From Cerioporus squamosus (taxonomy: Eukaryota; Basidiomycota; Agaricomycetes; Polyporales; Polyporaceae): a stretch of 64,000 nt of DNA. Shown piece after piece: positions 22,540-35,568 of this stretch (the first letter of the stretch is position 1; each line of letters begins with the position of its first letter). The position numbers and the translations under genes are program-made. The stretch lies in assembly GCA_022592435.1 (NCBI GenBank), contig JABYQS010000124.1, positions 1-64,000 on the forward strand, written 5' to 3'. The notes beneath the pieces are model-generated. The model worked only from the letters and a program-made list of their open reading frames with translations. It searched no databases and had not been told where the DNA came from.

Positions 22540-25500
22540 ATGTGGTTGGCAGCTGCCCTCAGGCTCTCCGCGGCGGCCGTTGCGCTGCTGCCCGCCTCAG
22601 CTTCCGCAGATGTCCTCAGTCTCTCGGACCTCAGCTGGACACTCAAGAACCAGAATGGTTCTATCGTCATTCCTGCAAAACTTCCTTCGCAGGCCCATCT
22701 CGATCTTCTCGAGGCTGGCATCATCACCGAGCCTCTACTTGGTATCAACGGTACTGTGCTTGTCCCATCTCGGAACAAATACTTGCTGATGACGCTGCAG
22801 ACTTCACCCAGAGATGGATAGTCAATGACAACTGGACCTATACGGCGGACCTTACACCTCTCTCCTCAAACCTCAACAACGGCACCACAGCACTGCTCGT
22901 ATTCTATGGCATCGATACGGTTGCGAACATAGTAAGCATCACATTCAAGTTGCCTCGAGAGAGCGTCTTACTTAATGTCGACTAGACTGTGGCCGGCCAC
23001 CCTGTTGGGTGGGTCAATAACCAGTTCCGGCAGTACGTCTATGATGTGACGGACCTCGTCCTGGCGCCCGTCAACAACGATACAAACATCACGGTTGCGC
23101 TGGAGTCCGCCTGGTACTATGGTCTCAATGTAACCGCTCGTCCGGACGCGGAGACGACAATTGCTGTGGACGTGAGTACAGTGCCAATCATCCACTTGAA
23201 TTCGCTAAAATATGATCATGTAGTTTGAATACCCTGGTGTTCGGCACTATATACGCAAGACTCAGTCTGACTTTGGCTGGGACTGGGTAGGTGCATACAC
23301 AGAACTTGTGTGCAGCCCCGCTAATTCTAATGACAGGGACCAGCTTTCGTTCCAAGCGGGATCTTCAAGCCTGCGTATATCGTCACTCTCGCATCCAATA
23401 ACGCAAACGTGACTCAACCCGCCTCGCATCCCTTGCTCGCGTCCACCGGCAGTGTATTCATCGAAGAGACCTCGCTCGAGATTGCGAAGGTCGGCCAGAC
23501 GTCCATCCTACGCGCGAACCAAAGTGCAGACTGGGTCGTCAACGTGACACTCGCGGTCCGCTCCATCGCCGCTTCAGACGCTCCCACACTCACTGTGGAG
23601 ATCCCTGAACTCAACATTACCTCAGGCCCCCTCGCACTCTCCCCGATACCGGCCAGCACGAACGTGTCGACGTTTGTCACCGCGAACTTCACGGTTGCCA
23701 ATGGCGTAACCGAGCTGTGGTTCCCAGCGAACCTGGGGACACCCCGCTTGTACAACTTCACTGTTACGCTCTCTTTGGACGGGAACAGCACCTCAGCGAG
23801 TTTCACGACCCGTAGCGGATTCCGGACGATCGAACTAGTTCAGACGCCGTACTCACAAGAGGAAATCGACGCGCGAGGTATAACGCCAGGGGATCAGTGG
23901 CACTTCGAGGTCAATGGGAAGGCGTTCTACGCGCTGGGCACCAATATCATCCCCTTCGACCCATTCTATGCACGTATGACTTCGGCGCAGGTGAGATGGG
24001 TGCTGGAAAGCGCTTTAGCCAGTGGGCAGAACATGGTGAGTACATGCCGACACTGAACAGTTCTTTCTCGTCGAAGCTGATGACTCTTTCACTGCTACCA
24101 GCTGCGAGTATGGGGAGGGGGCATCTACCAGCCCTCGGATGAGCTCACCGGAGGGTACGACTTCTATTCGGTCTGCGACGAACTGGGCATCCTCGCGTGG
24201 TCGGAGATCATCTTCTCCGATGCGCTCTATCCCATCAACGACTTCTTCTTGGATTCAGTCGAGCCGGAGGTCCGCCAGAACATTCGCAGGATCAATCGGC
24301 ACCCAAGCAATGCGCAGTGGGCCGGCGGGAACGAGATCGAGCTCATCGTCGGCCTTGTGAACCAGATATTCCGGCGGTCGGGGAGCACTACATGGACGAG
24401 GTGCGCGTAGCAGACAATGTGAGGCAGCTATGTAGGGTGCTGACAGTTCCGCACAGTTCCAGACGCTCTTCGGCGAGTTCTTGCACGACATCGTGTTGGA
24501 GGAGGAATCCTCGGTAGGTGCAGAGGTGTGGTTGCTGGAGGTGACACTGATCCTGCTCAAAAGGTCGCATATACCGACTGCTCCACCACGAACGGCACTC
24601 TCAGTCTCGATCCATACGAGATCAGATATAACAACCGGACACCCGGCTTCATCTATGGCAATACCGGTACGTTCTTCATACAGTATGTCTGGAGGCGATT
24701 ATTCACTAATGTTCTCCGATACTAGAACGCTACAACTATGATCCTTCAGTAGCATTTAACTACAGTACATACCCCGTCTCGCGGTTCGTGAACGAATTTG
24801 GGTGAGCATCTCCTGGTGCGTGTCGTGATGGATGCAGAACTGACATTGACTTTGTTCCTAGTTTTCACTCCATGCCCTCCTTCTACAGCTGGGAGGAGGT
24901 CCTCCTCAACCGGGAAGACTTCTCTTTCAACTCCACGGTTGTCGCTTCTCGCGATCACCACCTGCCCTCCGGGGGCCTAACCTTTCCGAACCCGAACGCA
25001 ACCCAAGGGCAAGCGCAAATGACCATCGCGGTCGAGCTCTTCCTCCCCACCCCCAACACGACCGACACGAACCAGACATTCGCCCAGTGGTGCTGGAGTA
25101 CCCAAATCTTCCAGTCGCTGAACATGGTTTCGGAGATCGCCTGGTACCGGCGCGGGGCAGGCCTCGGCGAGAACAACCTCGGCGCCCTCGTCTGGCAGCT
25201 GAACGACATCTGGCAGGGCGTCTCGTGGTCCGCGATCGAGTACTCGGGGCGGTGGAAGGTGCTGCAGTACGGGATGACGAACATCTTCTCCCCGGTGGTG
25301 ATCTACCCGTTCTACTACGCGAACAACGAGACGCTCGAGGTGCTCGTCACGTCGGATCGCTGGGAGACGGTCGAGGGCACGGCGCAGCTGACGTGGTACG
25401 ATTGGAGCGGGACGGAGCTGAACTCGTCGACGGTGCCGTTCGCGGTCCCGACGCTGAACAATTCGCTCGTGTACCAGGCGAGGGGTCTGGATAACATCCT

Positions 25501-26013
25501 CCCGGCCGGGAAGAATGCGTCGGATGTATTCTTGCTTCTGAATGTCACCGCGCAGGTGAACAACAGGACTGTCACTCAAGAGCAATATGTGAGTCACCCT
25601 CTGTCTTCGAGTCGTTGGTGTTCTCTTACCCTCGTTTGTCAAGTTCACCCCGACGACCCTTGCTCAAGCGAACCTTGTCGATCCGGCCATCCAAGTGACA
25701 GCCGAGGATGACCTGACGTTCACGCTCTCCGCACAAGGCGGCGTCGCTCCCTTCGCATGGCTCGACCACCCGGCAGGCACTGTCGGCTTCTTCCAGGACA
25801 AGGCTACCGGACGACCTTCGAATGGGTTCTACCTTATCCCGGGCCTAGACCGAACATGTGAGGACTTCGATGTAGTGTGCGCTGCAGTGACTTGCATGGC
25901 TGACGAGTGAACCTACAGTGCAATTTGTCCTCAACCCTGCGGTCTCTAAAGTTGCGAACCCGGACCCTGCGGATTTCGTCGTGAGGTCTGTGTGGAACAA
26001 CACGCACCTTTAA
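22540..26013 (+). CDS. GH2 beta-mannosidase, secreted
   Basis: ATG at 22540 opens a signal peptide (MWLAAALRLSAAAVALLPAS) and the gene splices through many short introns to a stop at 26011-26013. The domains run as in family GH2 mannosidases. A sugar-binding jelly-roll comes first (NDFTQRWIVNDNWTY, then TQSDFGWDWGPAFVPSGI). An Ig-like sandwich follows, then the barrel with LRVWGGGIYQPSDE, the acid/base Glu in WAGGNEIEL (codon 24333-24335) and the nucleophile Glu in FVNEFGFHSM (codon 24794-24796). C-terminal beta domains end in VVRSVWNNTHL. It removes terminal beta-linked mannose from mannan oligosaccharides and N-glycan cores. Numerous NxT/S sites fit secretion. An inverted paralogue fragment lies at 34089-35364. 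Confidence 0.9.
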
Positions 26014-27151
26014 AGCTGCAGGTGATACAGCGCACCGTCTTCTAGCGCTGTAGTGCACCGACGAACACTTCCGTGGAGACTGCTGTCGTGCTTCACTAGG
26101 TGACGCGCCGTATCTCGATTTTGACGTTTCTGTCCGCGTCACGAACATAACTAGCGGATACTTCGGTGTAAAGATATAATACCTCCTAATATGTAGTCGT
26201 CACACAGACCCTACTGCGTGAATACCATGCGTTGTTAGAAGTTGTCTGTGGCTAACTCTGACGACTCTCGTGCTCGCTACACTCCGCTGCTCCTATTCCT
26301 CTATTCGTTCTGGACATGTGCCAAAAACACACTAACAGGAAACGACGAAGTGTCCATGGATCCCTTCTCGCTGCGCGCAGACCCCGGGACCGGCCACAAT
26401 TGCTCCTGAACATCTCCTTACCAATGAGGCGGGACTGAGAAGCAAAAGCACTCAACAACCGGATGCACAAATATACCCGGAGAATATCCCGGACCTCTAA
26501 GCTGAATTCAGACATGGCCCCCAAGAGGAATGACGGGCACGTACTAACTGGTGGTTAGTCGAGACGAGTACTACTCCGAGTAGCAACTTGAACGAGGCTG
26601 TCACCTGCTCCCTAAGTTGTTGCATGGCTGTTTCCTGTTTCAATCTTCGTCACTGTCAGTCTCCAGTTTAACGAGGGTTGAGAAAGCTTTATAATGTACG
26701 CAGTGCAAGCTACACAAGAGGCAAAGCTATGAGAAGCGTCGAGAGGGGTCGTCAACGATCATAGCATGATGGTGCGGTCCGAGGGATATCCGAGTCAATG
26801 CTTGCAACCAAGGTACTGAAGAGATGACGAGTTCGTGGCAAGGAAAACGGCAAAACACACGCACTGCAGAGAAAGCGTGACGAGAATTGTGCGCGCAACT
26901 ACGGAGGTAAGCTAACGGAACTGTATGTATATAAGCGAAACGCAGCTGAAGTAGCGTACGATACGGGTACTGAAGAAGAGGGCAGGAAGGTGGGTGATCG
27001 TGCTGGATCGATCTCTCGCATGTCCGATTAAAAGAGGAAGGAACGTAGTAACTATCGCATGCCTGGAGTATAGGTCCGTGCACATCGAGGGGTCATGTCA
27101 TAACAGAATCATACACAGCTCAGTCTCTGGTCTTCACCGCATGTATCCTGC
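26014..27151. other. Intergenic, no gene seen
   Basis: Some 1.1 kb between the convergent 3' ends of the beta-mannosidase and chitin synthase genes. I find no open frame with a motif, no tRNA-like fold and no repeat in it. Confidence 0.45.
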
Positions 27152-30100
27152 TCAGTATCCATAGCCTTGGCCTTGTGAGGGAGGTGCCGCGCCCGGCGGG
27201 AGGTTCGTGAACGTGCGCGAGTACCTGTTCGGGTTCTGCGCTGGCGGAGCCTGCGACGATGGCCGCCTGGTCTGTTGTCTCGACACTCTCCGAACGCCCC
27301 CGGGACCGGGGACAGGCCCGTTGTCGGACAAGCTGATGCCCCGATTACGGTTGTTCGGAGATGCTTGCATGTCCTCCGGCTCTGTCGCGAAGGGGATGGC
27401 AGGCTCGTCAAACCCAGCGGTCTGAGGGGAATAGGAGTACGGGTTCGGCGTCTCGCCCGGGAACTGATTCGACACCGTCGACTGTCGCAGGACACCGCCG
27501 CTCCGCGACACGCGAGCCTCGAAGCTGTTCGGTGTCTGGAAGCCGTAATCCTCGGTCTCGTTGGGGCTGACGAGGCGCTGCTGGGAACCGACATCAGAGT
27601 TATACCCGTCCTCACTTGAACGCGAGATGGCGATGGTAGATACCGATGGGGTCGGCGCAGTCGGTGTCGGACGGCTGACGGAGAGGGGAGCAGGCAGCAT
27701 GAGTACTTGACTGTCGTTCCGTTGTCGCTGGCCACCGCTATAGGACGACTCGTAGGTACTCTGATCGAACTGTGGCGGTTGTGCATTTTGGTACTCCGGC
27801 GTAGAAACCAGCGAGTACCTGTTCCTATCGGGCCTATCATCTGTTAGACAAGTCTACAAACGCAAGAGTCGAGCCACATACCTCTTTGGAGATCCAGACC
27901 TCATGTCGTAAGTAGTGGAGTCCCTTGACTGGGTACCACTCTTCCAGCGCCGCTCGCGCTCGAACTCGGCCCACCGCTTCATAACGATATGCGACGAGTC
28001 GAACTCTCCCTCCTTATCGCCATGGTTGTCGCTAACCCTCTCGCCCGCGACCTGACGCGTCTGACCCCACGAGAAGTCGTCGAAGTGCCAGAACGCGTAT
28101 GCGGGAAGGATACCATTCCAGATGGGCAACGCGAGGAGGTACACAAGCATCCAGCCGACGTACGCGATCTTGCGTGAGGTGATGACGATAAGAAGACCGG
28201 GAAGACCCAGGACGATTGCCAACAGAACGAGCGGGATGGTGGTGTTCGGACCGCCGGGAATGATGGCGGAGATGATGAGGTAGATGGTGAACGAGATGGC
28301 GGCGGGGAGGACAAGGGTACCGGCAAGCTCCATGCCGACGACGAACTGCATCGAGAAGCAGAACGTACCGCACAGGTCACGGACGAGCAACAGCTCAGCT
28401 AGGTTGTGGATCGTCGAGTTGATCCACCGACGACGCTGAGAGAGGAGAACCCTGAAGGTGTCCGGGACAACGGTCTTGCAGACAGCCTGGGGGCAGAACA
28501 CGTTCTTGCGCTTGGGGAACGTCTTCAGCATGAGCGTCGTGAGGTACCGATCCTCTCCGAGGAGCAACAGGTTCTTCTTGTGCAAGGTGTCGACGATGTT
28601 CTCCGAGTAGTGCTCCACAACGTCCGGGTTCGCGAGCACAGGGACCCAATATCCACCGTCGCCCTTGGGCGCCTTGATGCGGTACATGCTGAAACAACCG
28701 GGCAAACAAGTGACACCGCCAAACATGGACTCGAACGCCTTCGTCAGATGATGCGAGATGTAGTACTCAAACACTGCAAGGTAGAGAATGAGCGTATGCG
28801 CGACACGTGCGAGGAGAATAACATACCTTGGATCATCGTAACCCATGTCTCTGCCTTGTTCGCGATCTTCGTCTCGCCACACAAACCCATGATCTCGTAG
28901 TCGTTGACCATGCACGCGACCATCCGGCTGAGCGAATCCGGGAAGACCTTCGTATCGGCATCGACGCACAGCACGAGCTCGTAGCGATCTGGACTGACAC
29001 CCGTCACGCGCCAAATGGAATTGAAGAACTCGTACTCGAACGTCGTCATTCGCTCGTCGAACATGACCTTCTGCAGGAACGCCATGAGGACGATCTGCGA
29101 GTCGCGCTTGCCACGGTTGCCCGGCTTCGGGTCGGTCGCCTCGAGCGGGTTGCCGACCTTGGCGACGAGCACGATAGGCACGCGCTGCTGCTTGGACCGC
29201 TCGACCGTCGCGTCGTCGTACTCGTAGAAGCCGGCGTAGACCTTCGCCATGTTGTGCCGCTTGTGACCGTCAGCGATGGCGACGTACGAGTGCGCCTCGA
29301 CCTCATCGACGGGCATGACAAGGTCCTTCATCATGGTGAGACAGATCTCGGGCGTCGTCAGCGTGTTCCCGGCACCCTTCACCATACCGTCAGCGATGAC
29401 CATGATGAGTTTGTGGCTGTTCGGGTAGTCGGTCGTCGCCAGGGAGTCGAGGGTGGTACGAAGACCCTCGACGGACTCGGAGTACGCGGTGACAAGGCAG
29501 ATTGTGTGAACAAGGGGGTATCCGAAGGGTTCGAAATCGGGGGGAGGCTGAGGGACGACGTTGTGAAGGGGGAAGGGGCATGGGTTGTCAGCGAATCGTT
29601 GTGGATCCGTGACCAGAGATGTCGAGCTTCTAGACTGGCGGTACGCTGGGGTATCGGGCGGCGAAGGCTTCAAGCTCTTCGCGCTGGAGCCACCATAGAT
29701 ACTCGCAGTTCCACTGCGTTTGTAAGGCATGGGCTCGAGCATACCGTAAGCAGTCGAGGGACGACCACCGACGCCCTTGAGAACACCATCCGAGGGCGTG
29801 AAGCGCGAAGTGCTGGGGAGGAAGGTCCTGCGCTTGTGCTCCTTGGGAAGACCATTCTTCTGCACGTTAGGGCGGTACTGACTCGGGGCGGGACGATAGA
29901 TGTCGTCCGTCCATTGCTCGATCTCAGCCGCACGACGCATCCGTTCTTCATACGTCTCCCGCTTGAAGTTGCCCAGCTTCCAAGAGAAGAACCACGCGAA
30001 GAGGACGGCCATGGCGAAACGGATACCGACGACACCGATGATGAAGACGAGGGAGACGTAGAGTACGACTTGCGAAGCCACGCACCCGATGCTCTTCGTG

Positions 30101-31988
30101 TCGACGAAACCGACGGTGACGATATCCTGTAAGCACTTGCCAAGCGAGCCCTGGTTGGTGCGCAGGAAGTACATGCTGAGATCCTTCCCGTTGAACGTGC
30201 CATTGGGGTGCTTCATCTCATCGAAGATAGAAGGATAAGATACCTCGGCCGAGGTCAGCCAGTTGAGCAGGCCGAGATCTAGGACCGTCCTGTTTGACGT
30301 CAGTGACATGCGCATGGTGTACAGCTGCTCTCTACTTACGACTCATAAACGGCAAGGTTGCGCGACGAGTTGTGAATATTGTCCCAGGTATAGTAGACCT
30401 GCCCCACCGGCCTCATCTCCGCGAGCTGCTGACGTGCCGTGGAGGATGTATGACAGGTCGTGCCCGTCTCATAGTTGGTGAAGTTGGTTGGCGACGTGCC
30501 GTACTGGTTGTAGATGTTGCAGGGGAAGTACCAATCCAGGTTGCCGTTGCTGCCAGTGATGGACGAGTTGCTCGCCTTGGTGATGAACTGACGGCAGTTC
30601 TGGTTGACATTCTGGAACAAGAACGAGATATCGGCGCCGGCGGCCCCCCAGTTACCCTCGAACAAGGGGTTCGTCTTGCCCGAGAAGTCCCCAACCTTCG
30701 GATGATTGAACTTGCTGAAGTCGTAGTCGTAGCCGTGGATGATGACGGAGGCGCGGTCAACGGTACCGGTCTGGAAGCGGCTTGGCTGCGTGCCACAGAC
30801 GACCTCTGTGAAGCCGAAGGTGATAAAACCGACGACGGCCATAAGGCTGAGAATTATGAGAAGGAGGCCGATCTTCTCGCGCCATGCTCGTTGCTGCTCT
30901 GGTGTGCGGATACCTGAAGATGATTCAGTAAGTACGGTCTATACGGGTTTCCCCCGTGACTCTCGCTGAGTACGCTAGCGTCGACACATAATGGAGAGAT
31001 GCTGCGGCTTCCCGTAGATGCCCTGAGAACATTGCGCGGAGCATGCAGCACCCTTCCAAGTCGGCCGTCGTGACCTAAAATAGATACCGAACGCCGACGG
31101 CGGAGAATACGTCCGACAACAGACGCGGATGGCGATGAGGAGACATGGAGGATGCAGTGCTTGCTGGGGAAAGAGCTCGACATGCGCCGTGCCCTAGAGG
31201 AATCGAATGAAGGAGACTCACCACAAGCGTGCAGAAGGAATGACGGGACAAAACATGTCGCTACATAACAGTAAATGTACCAGGCGTCCTTCGGGCCAGG
31301 ACCCATCTTGCTGAGGCAGCCTTCGGAGTTGGGAGCATCGGAGGGGGACGCGCGGGGGGCAGACTTCTTCCGTCGCAGGGTTCCACGCTTGAAAAGTGCG
31401 AGCCCCGACTCATGTACGTCTTCTTCACGGCCCAGGAGGGACTTGCCACGGCGCAGATTACCTCGCTGTGGCGCGTTGCCGGTCGCTACAACGCAGATGA
31501 GGAGAGATGGGCAAGAAAAAATGACGAGAATGAATGATGTACGCACTCGACGGGAGGGCCTCCCCACCCTCGTTGAGCATCTGCGCGGCATGGTTGCGGT
31601 AGTGCCACTGTCGGTGATGTGGATCGATTTTCTCCCTGTCTGGCCTGACGAGAGACTTCTTCCGCAAGACCCGACCGTCAGCGTAGCCGGCCTCGACGTC
31701 CATGGGGGGTGGAGAGCTCTGGTAGGCCGAGTACTGTCGCTGGCGATTCTGGTCGAGGGGAGCGTGTCTGTCGCCGGCTTCGGTGTTCTGGAAGGAGATT
31801 CCCCTCTGCTGCTCGCCGTGTGCGCCGGGATACGGCGGTCGGTAGGAGGTGGCAGGCTGATCGGGGTATTGAGAGTAAGCGGGATAGGCGGGATATGACG
31901 GAGGAGGCGACTGGGTGGGAGGCTGAGGCGGCTGGTCCTGTCCGGGCGGACGCACCGAGCGCGGGGGACGCTGGCCGCGGTAGTCCAT
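27152..31988 (-). CDS. Chitin synthase, class IV (Chs3-like)
   Basis: A leftward gene starting [11 protein letters not shown] at 31988 with a Pro/Gln/Tyr-rich cytosolic head. It then has an N-terminal membrane pair ([17 protein letters not shown] and, after a splice, [16 protein letters not shown]), a cytochrome b5-like region ([14 protein letters not shown]), another helix and the GT2 catalytic domain. That domain shows [26 protein letters not shown] and the product-channel motif QRRRWINST (about 28415-28440), followed by a cluster of C-terminal helices and a disordered Ser/Thr/Gln-rich tail ending QGYGY. With no myosin motor and a b5-like segment it fits the class IV/Chs3 type, which polymerises UDP-GlcNAc into cell-wall chitin at the plasma membrane. 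Exons are separated by ordinary short introns, for example near 28690-28830 and 30270-30350. Exact splice sites in the N-terminal third are not resolved. Confidence 0.9.
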
Positions 31989-32239
31989 GGCGGTGGTGGG
32001 CGCGAATGAAGGGCTCAAGGTCGCCTCATGCACGGCGGGCGGTGGTCAACGTCCTCTTGACGTCGTCAGGCCCAGCGATGCCCTCGTGCTCGACCACCCG
32101 TGGGACCAGCTGCATCGATAACACTTATCCCCTTATCCCCCACTTATCCCCCACTTATCCGCCGTAATCCGCCACGCTGCAGACGCCCCAGTTTTCACCA
32201 CAACGGCCATCTCGCTGCAGGCCCCCACGCTCGCCCGCC

Positions 32240-32535
32240 ATGCATCTCATGTACACGCTGGACGAGAACGGGTACAGGATCTACACCCTCAAAGTACGTC
32301 GTATTTGCACTCGGCTGCGCCACCGTCTGACCACCTGCGCAGAAAATAACAGACTCGGGCAAGATCACCAAGTCTGCGCACCCAGGTTCGCCTCTTCTGG
32401 CCTCGTTCGTCCTCGCACCCGTCTCACAGCATTCCAGCACGTTTCTCCCCGGATGACAAGTTTTCACGCCACCGGGTGACCATCAAGAAGCGCTATGGCA
32501 TCCTGCCCACCCAGCTCCCCACCAAGCCTCTGTGA
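32240..32535 (+). CDS. NOP10: H/ACA snoRNP subunit NOP10
   Basis: Three exons (32240-32293, 32343-32385, 32438-32535) join to 64 residues. The chain begins [18 protein letters not shown], continues [20 protein letters not shown] and ends with [14 protein letters not shown], which is NOP10 from end to end (usual length about 60-64). It is a core subunit of box H/ACA particles, which guide pseudouridylation of rRNA and snRNA in the nucleolus. Introns of 49 and 52 nt show how compact this genome is. Confidence 0.97.
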
Positions 32536-34088
32536 AGTGAAGCAACGAGGCCTGCACGGACCTATTCGGCTTGGCATGCTATGCCAGGCCGCTCACACCC
32601 TCTTCTCCCGCCCATGAACGCGCTCCGATGCAGCATTGTGGTATGGGGCGCTCCGGGACACAGAGCACATCGGACACGCCGTGGTCATCTGTACGTTCCT
32701 CGCTGTTTGCGCGTTGTACTGCTTTCCGGGAACACGGACATACTCGGCATTGTACCATAACCCAATGGCTTCGCGTGTATATCACAGATAGCTCTGCCTG
32801 CTATCCCACCGCGGTCGGCGTGCCGGACGCTGCGGCTGCATGACGAACGCCCGGACATGTCGGATCTGGCGTGCTCTGGCTGGTCAGCACAGCGGGGCAT
32901 GGGAGTCGCTGGCACCACTTCCAGTCCTTCGTGAGTACTCCTCGGTACCAATCCTCCCACCCATGCTTCCCGACACCTGCGCAGTCCATACAATTTTAGT
33001 ACCGTGGCGTAGTCCATCGTCGGATGCACTCGACGCAGCCTGGAACTCGCACCGGCGCCTGTGAAATATATGCTCGATTAAGCGCATGATCACTTATTTT
33101 CGAATTGATCTCGTGTCATGACGTTGGACTGTCGCGCAGATGCGTTTTTACTGATTCCTTGTTCTTCCTGCCTTCACCGGCACAAGGAGGTCTCGAAATG
33201 CGCTTGAGCCTTCTGCCTGGGCCAACAAACTCGCATCGATATCGTGCTGACAGCAAAATCAGGGTGAACTTTCAACGCTTTCCGTTCCGAGCAGCGACTG
33301 CGTTGAAGGTGACGTCAGTGGTTATAGCTACGTCGACGCGTAGTAGCGATGGTATATCACAAAAAGTTGACACCTTCCCCACATTTTGACTGTTCGCGCG
33401 TTGGTAGTGCGCACCTAAGTACTTAACGTTTGAACACATGAACCCTGCTGATCATACCCGCAGTCATTGCGAACGGTCTTGGGGTGCTCGCACCGCTCAT
33501 ACTACGCACCTCGCCTTGTATCACCATCACGGTACTGGGCGTTGTTGCTTGCGATTGTGGGCGCAGATGTTTGACAGTTCGCCTAGTGGGAGTCTTCTGC
33601 CAGCCTCGCGCTCAGGCTCTAGGTACGCCACAATCAAGGTCGCTCCTCCTGTGCGGCGTTGTTGCCTTGCGTCGTTAGCGTGGCAGGGAGTCGGCTCCGA
33701 GGTCAGTGTAAGCTTATCCTTCTGTCCGTGCGCTTGATGTTCACGCGTTTCATCTTGTCGGAACGCGTCATTGCTGCCAAGCTGGAGCGGGGGCATACAG
33801 TACTCAAGTATGAGTCTAGACCTGGCTGACAGTAAATGAACATTGTTGCATGACGTCGCGCGGCCTGGAGACACTCAAGAAGGCGTTTTTAGAGAACACC
33901 GAAGTTCCGGAACCACGGTCGACAACGATTTTCGCGGTACCTCCGATTGAAGTGCGACTCGGACAGAGCTCAGGTACAAGGAGGACGTCCGTGTACCCCA
34001 ATGAGGTGTCCGCGAAAGTTTCCATTGGAATTGTATTCTGTTACCTATCGACATTTCCCTGCTGGATGAAATTGCACAGCGGTGCTGC
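32536..34088. other. Gene-free stretch beside the insertion nest
   Basis: About 1.55 kb with only short open frames in all directions and no recognisable domain. Composition is slightly more AT-rich than the flanking genes from about 33090 to 33420. A 139-residue rightward frame at 33850-34269 overlaps the antisense of the mannosidase paralogue and is not credible as a gene. Confidence 0.4.
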
Positions 34089-35364
34089 TCAAAGATGCGT
34101 ATTGTTCCACACAGACCTCACGACAAAATCCGCAGGATCTGGGCTCGCCACCTTCGAAAGTGCAGGGTTAAGCACGAATTGCACTTCAAGTCAGCTCGTC
34201 AGCCGAGCAAGCTCAGAACACAACTGTGAAAATGCCTCACAGGTGCGGTCTATGCCCGGAATCAGATAGAACCCGTTCGTAGGTCGTCCGGTAGCCTTGT
34301 CCTGGAAGAAGCCGACAGTGCCTGCCGGGTGGTCGAGCCATGCAAACGGCGCGACGCCGCCTTGTGCAGAGAGCGTGAACGTCAAGTCATCCCCAGCTGT
34401 CACCTGGATGGCCGGATCGACAAGGTTCGCTTGAGCAAGGGTCGTCGGGGTGAACTTGAGGGACGAGGGTCAGAGAACACTACGAATCGAAGACAGAGGG
34501 TGACTCACATATTGCTCTTGAGTGACAGTCCTGTTGTTCACCTGCGCGGTGACATTCAGAAGCAAGAACACATCCGACGCATTCTTTCCGACCGGGAGGA
34601 TGTTATCCAGACCCGTCGCCTGGTACACGAGCGAATTGTTCAGCGTCGGAACCGCGAACGGCACCGTCGTCGAGTTCAGCTCCGTCCCGCTCCAATCGTA
34701 CCACGTCAGCTGCGCCGTGCCCTCGACCGTCTCCCAGCGATCCGACGTGACGAGCACCTCGAGCGTCTCGTTGTTCGCGTAGTAGAACGGGTAGATCACC
34801 ACCGGGGAGAAGATGTTCGTCATCCCGTACTGCAGCACCTTCCACCGCCCCGAGTACTCGATCGCCGACCACGAGACGCCCTGCCAGATGTCGTTCAGCT
34901 GCCAGACGAGGGCGCCGAGGTTGTTCTCGCCGAGGCCTGCCCCGCGCCGGTACCAGGCGATCTCCGAAACCATGTTCAGCGACTGGAAGATCTGGGTGCT
35001 CCAGCACCACTGGGCGAATGTCTGGTTCGTGTCGGTTGTGTTTGGAGTGGGGAGGAAGAGCTCGACGGCGACGGTCATCTGCCCTTGGCCTTGGTTTGCG
35101 TTGGGGTTGGGGAAGGAGAGGTTGCCGGCGGGCGGATGGTGATCGCGAGAGGAGACGACTGTGGAGTTGAAAGCGAAGTCTTCCGGGTTGAGGAGGACCT
35201 CCTCCCAGCTGTAAAAGGAGGGCATGGAGTGGAAGCTGAGATGATAGTCAGTTCCGCATCCACTACAACACGCGCCATGAGATGCTCACCCAAACTCGTT
35301 CACAAATCGCGAGACCGGGTATGTACTGTAGTCGAATGCTACCGAAGGGTCGTAGTTGTAACGT
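34089..35364 (-). pseudogene. C-terminal half of an inverted GH2 beta-mannosidase paralogue
   Basis: Read leftward, this matches the last third of the beta-mannosidase at 22540-26013 exon by exon. It starts at a YNYDPS segment, keeps the nucleophile motif VNEFGF, and ends with VVRSVWNNTHL and a stop at 34089. The acid/base exon (GNEIE) and all N-terminal domains are absent because the 5' LTR of a retrotransposon begins at 35365. The remaining frame and splice sites are intact, so the missing part may lie beyond the right edge of the window on the far side of the retrotransposon. Identity is uneven: nearly perfect in the middle, clearly lower at both ends. Confidence 0.88.
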
Positions 35365-35542
35365 TGGAGCAGGGAGAGTCGGAGGCCGGGACGCTGGTAG
35401 ACGCTTAGTCAGCCAGACGGATAGGGAGAGAGACGCGGAGAGAGGAGGACCATCCCACCATGTATGCGCGATCGTAGTCCAGCTGCTCGTATCAGACTCG
35501 CTTCTTGGTCTATCAGCTTGACGCTCTAGTCCGACGGCTCCA
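35365..35542 (+). repeat. 5' LTR of a Ty3/Gypsy retrotransposon
   Basis: The 178-bp segment begins TGGAGC, exactly where similarity to the beta-mannosidase paralogue stops, and ends GCTCCA. It thus has perfect 6-bp inverted ends with the TG...CA termini of LTRs. A primer-binding-like sequence follows after 3 bases. The matching 3' LTR is expected beyond 64000, so LTR identity cannot be checked here. Confidence 0.7.
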
Positions 35543-35545
35543 TCG

Positions 35546-35568
35546 TGGTGACAACAGCGGATTCGAAC
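35546..35568 (+). other. Putative tRNA primer-binding site
   Basis: TGGTGACAACAG followed by GGATTCGAAC reads as the complement of a tRNA 3' end: TGG pairs with CCA, an acceptor-stem half follows, then the conserved T-loop. The spacing is one base short of a standard tRNA past the first dozen bases, so only the first 11-12 may really pair. It sits 3 bases after the LTR, the normal place for minus-strand priming. Confidence 0.55.

Noticed and set aside
26014..27151. Search for tRNA, rRNA or CRISPR-like repeats in the gene-free stretches
   Set aside because: No cloverleaf arms, no rRNA core sequence and no spaced direct repeats were seen; CRISPR arrays are not expected in a fungal genome.
33850..34269. 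139-residue rightward frame beside the paralogue
   Set aside because: Its second half is antisense to mannosidase exons and its first half has no domain.
34329..35408. 359-residue rightward open frame
   Set aside because: It is the antisense of the GC-rich beta-mannosidase paralogue; a matching shadow frame exists at 24977-25648 opposite the intact gene.
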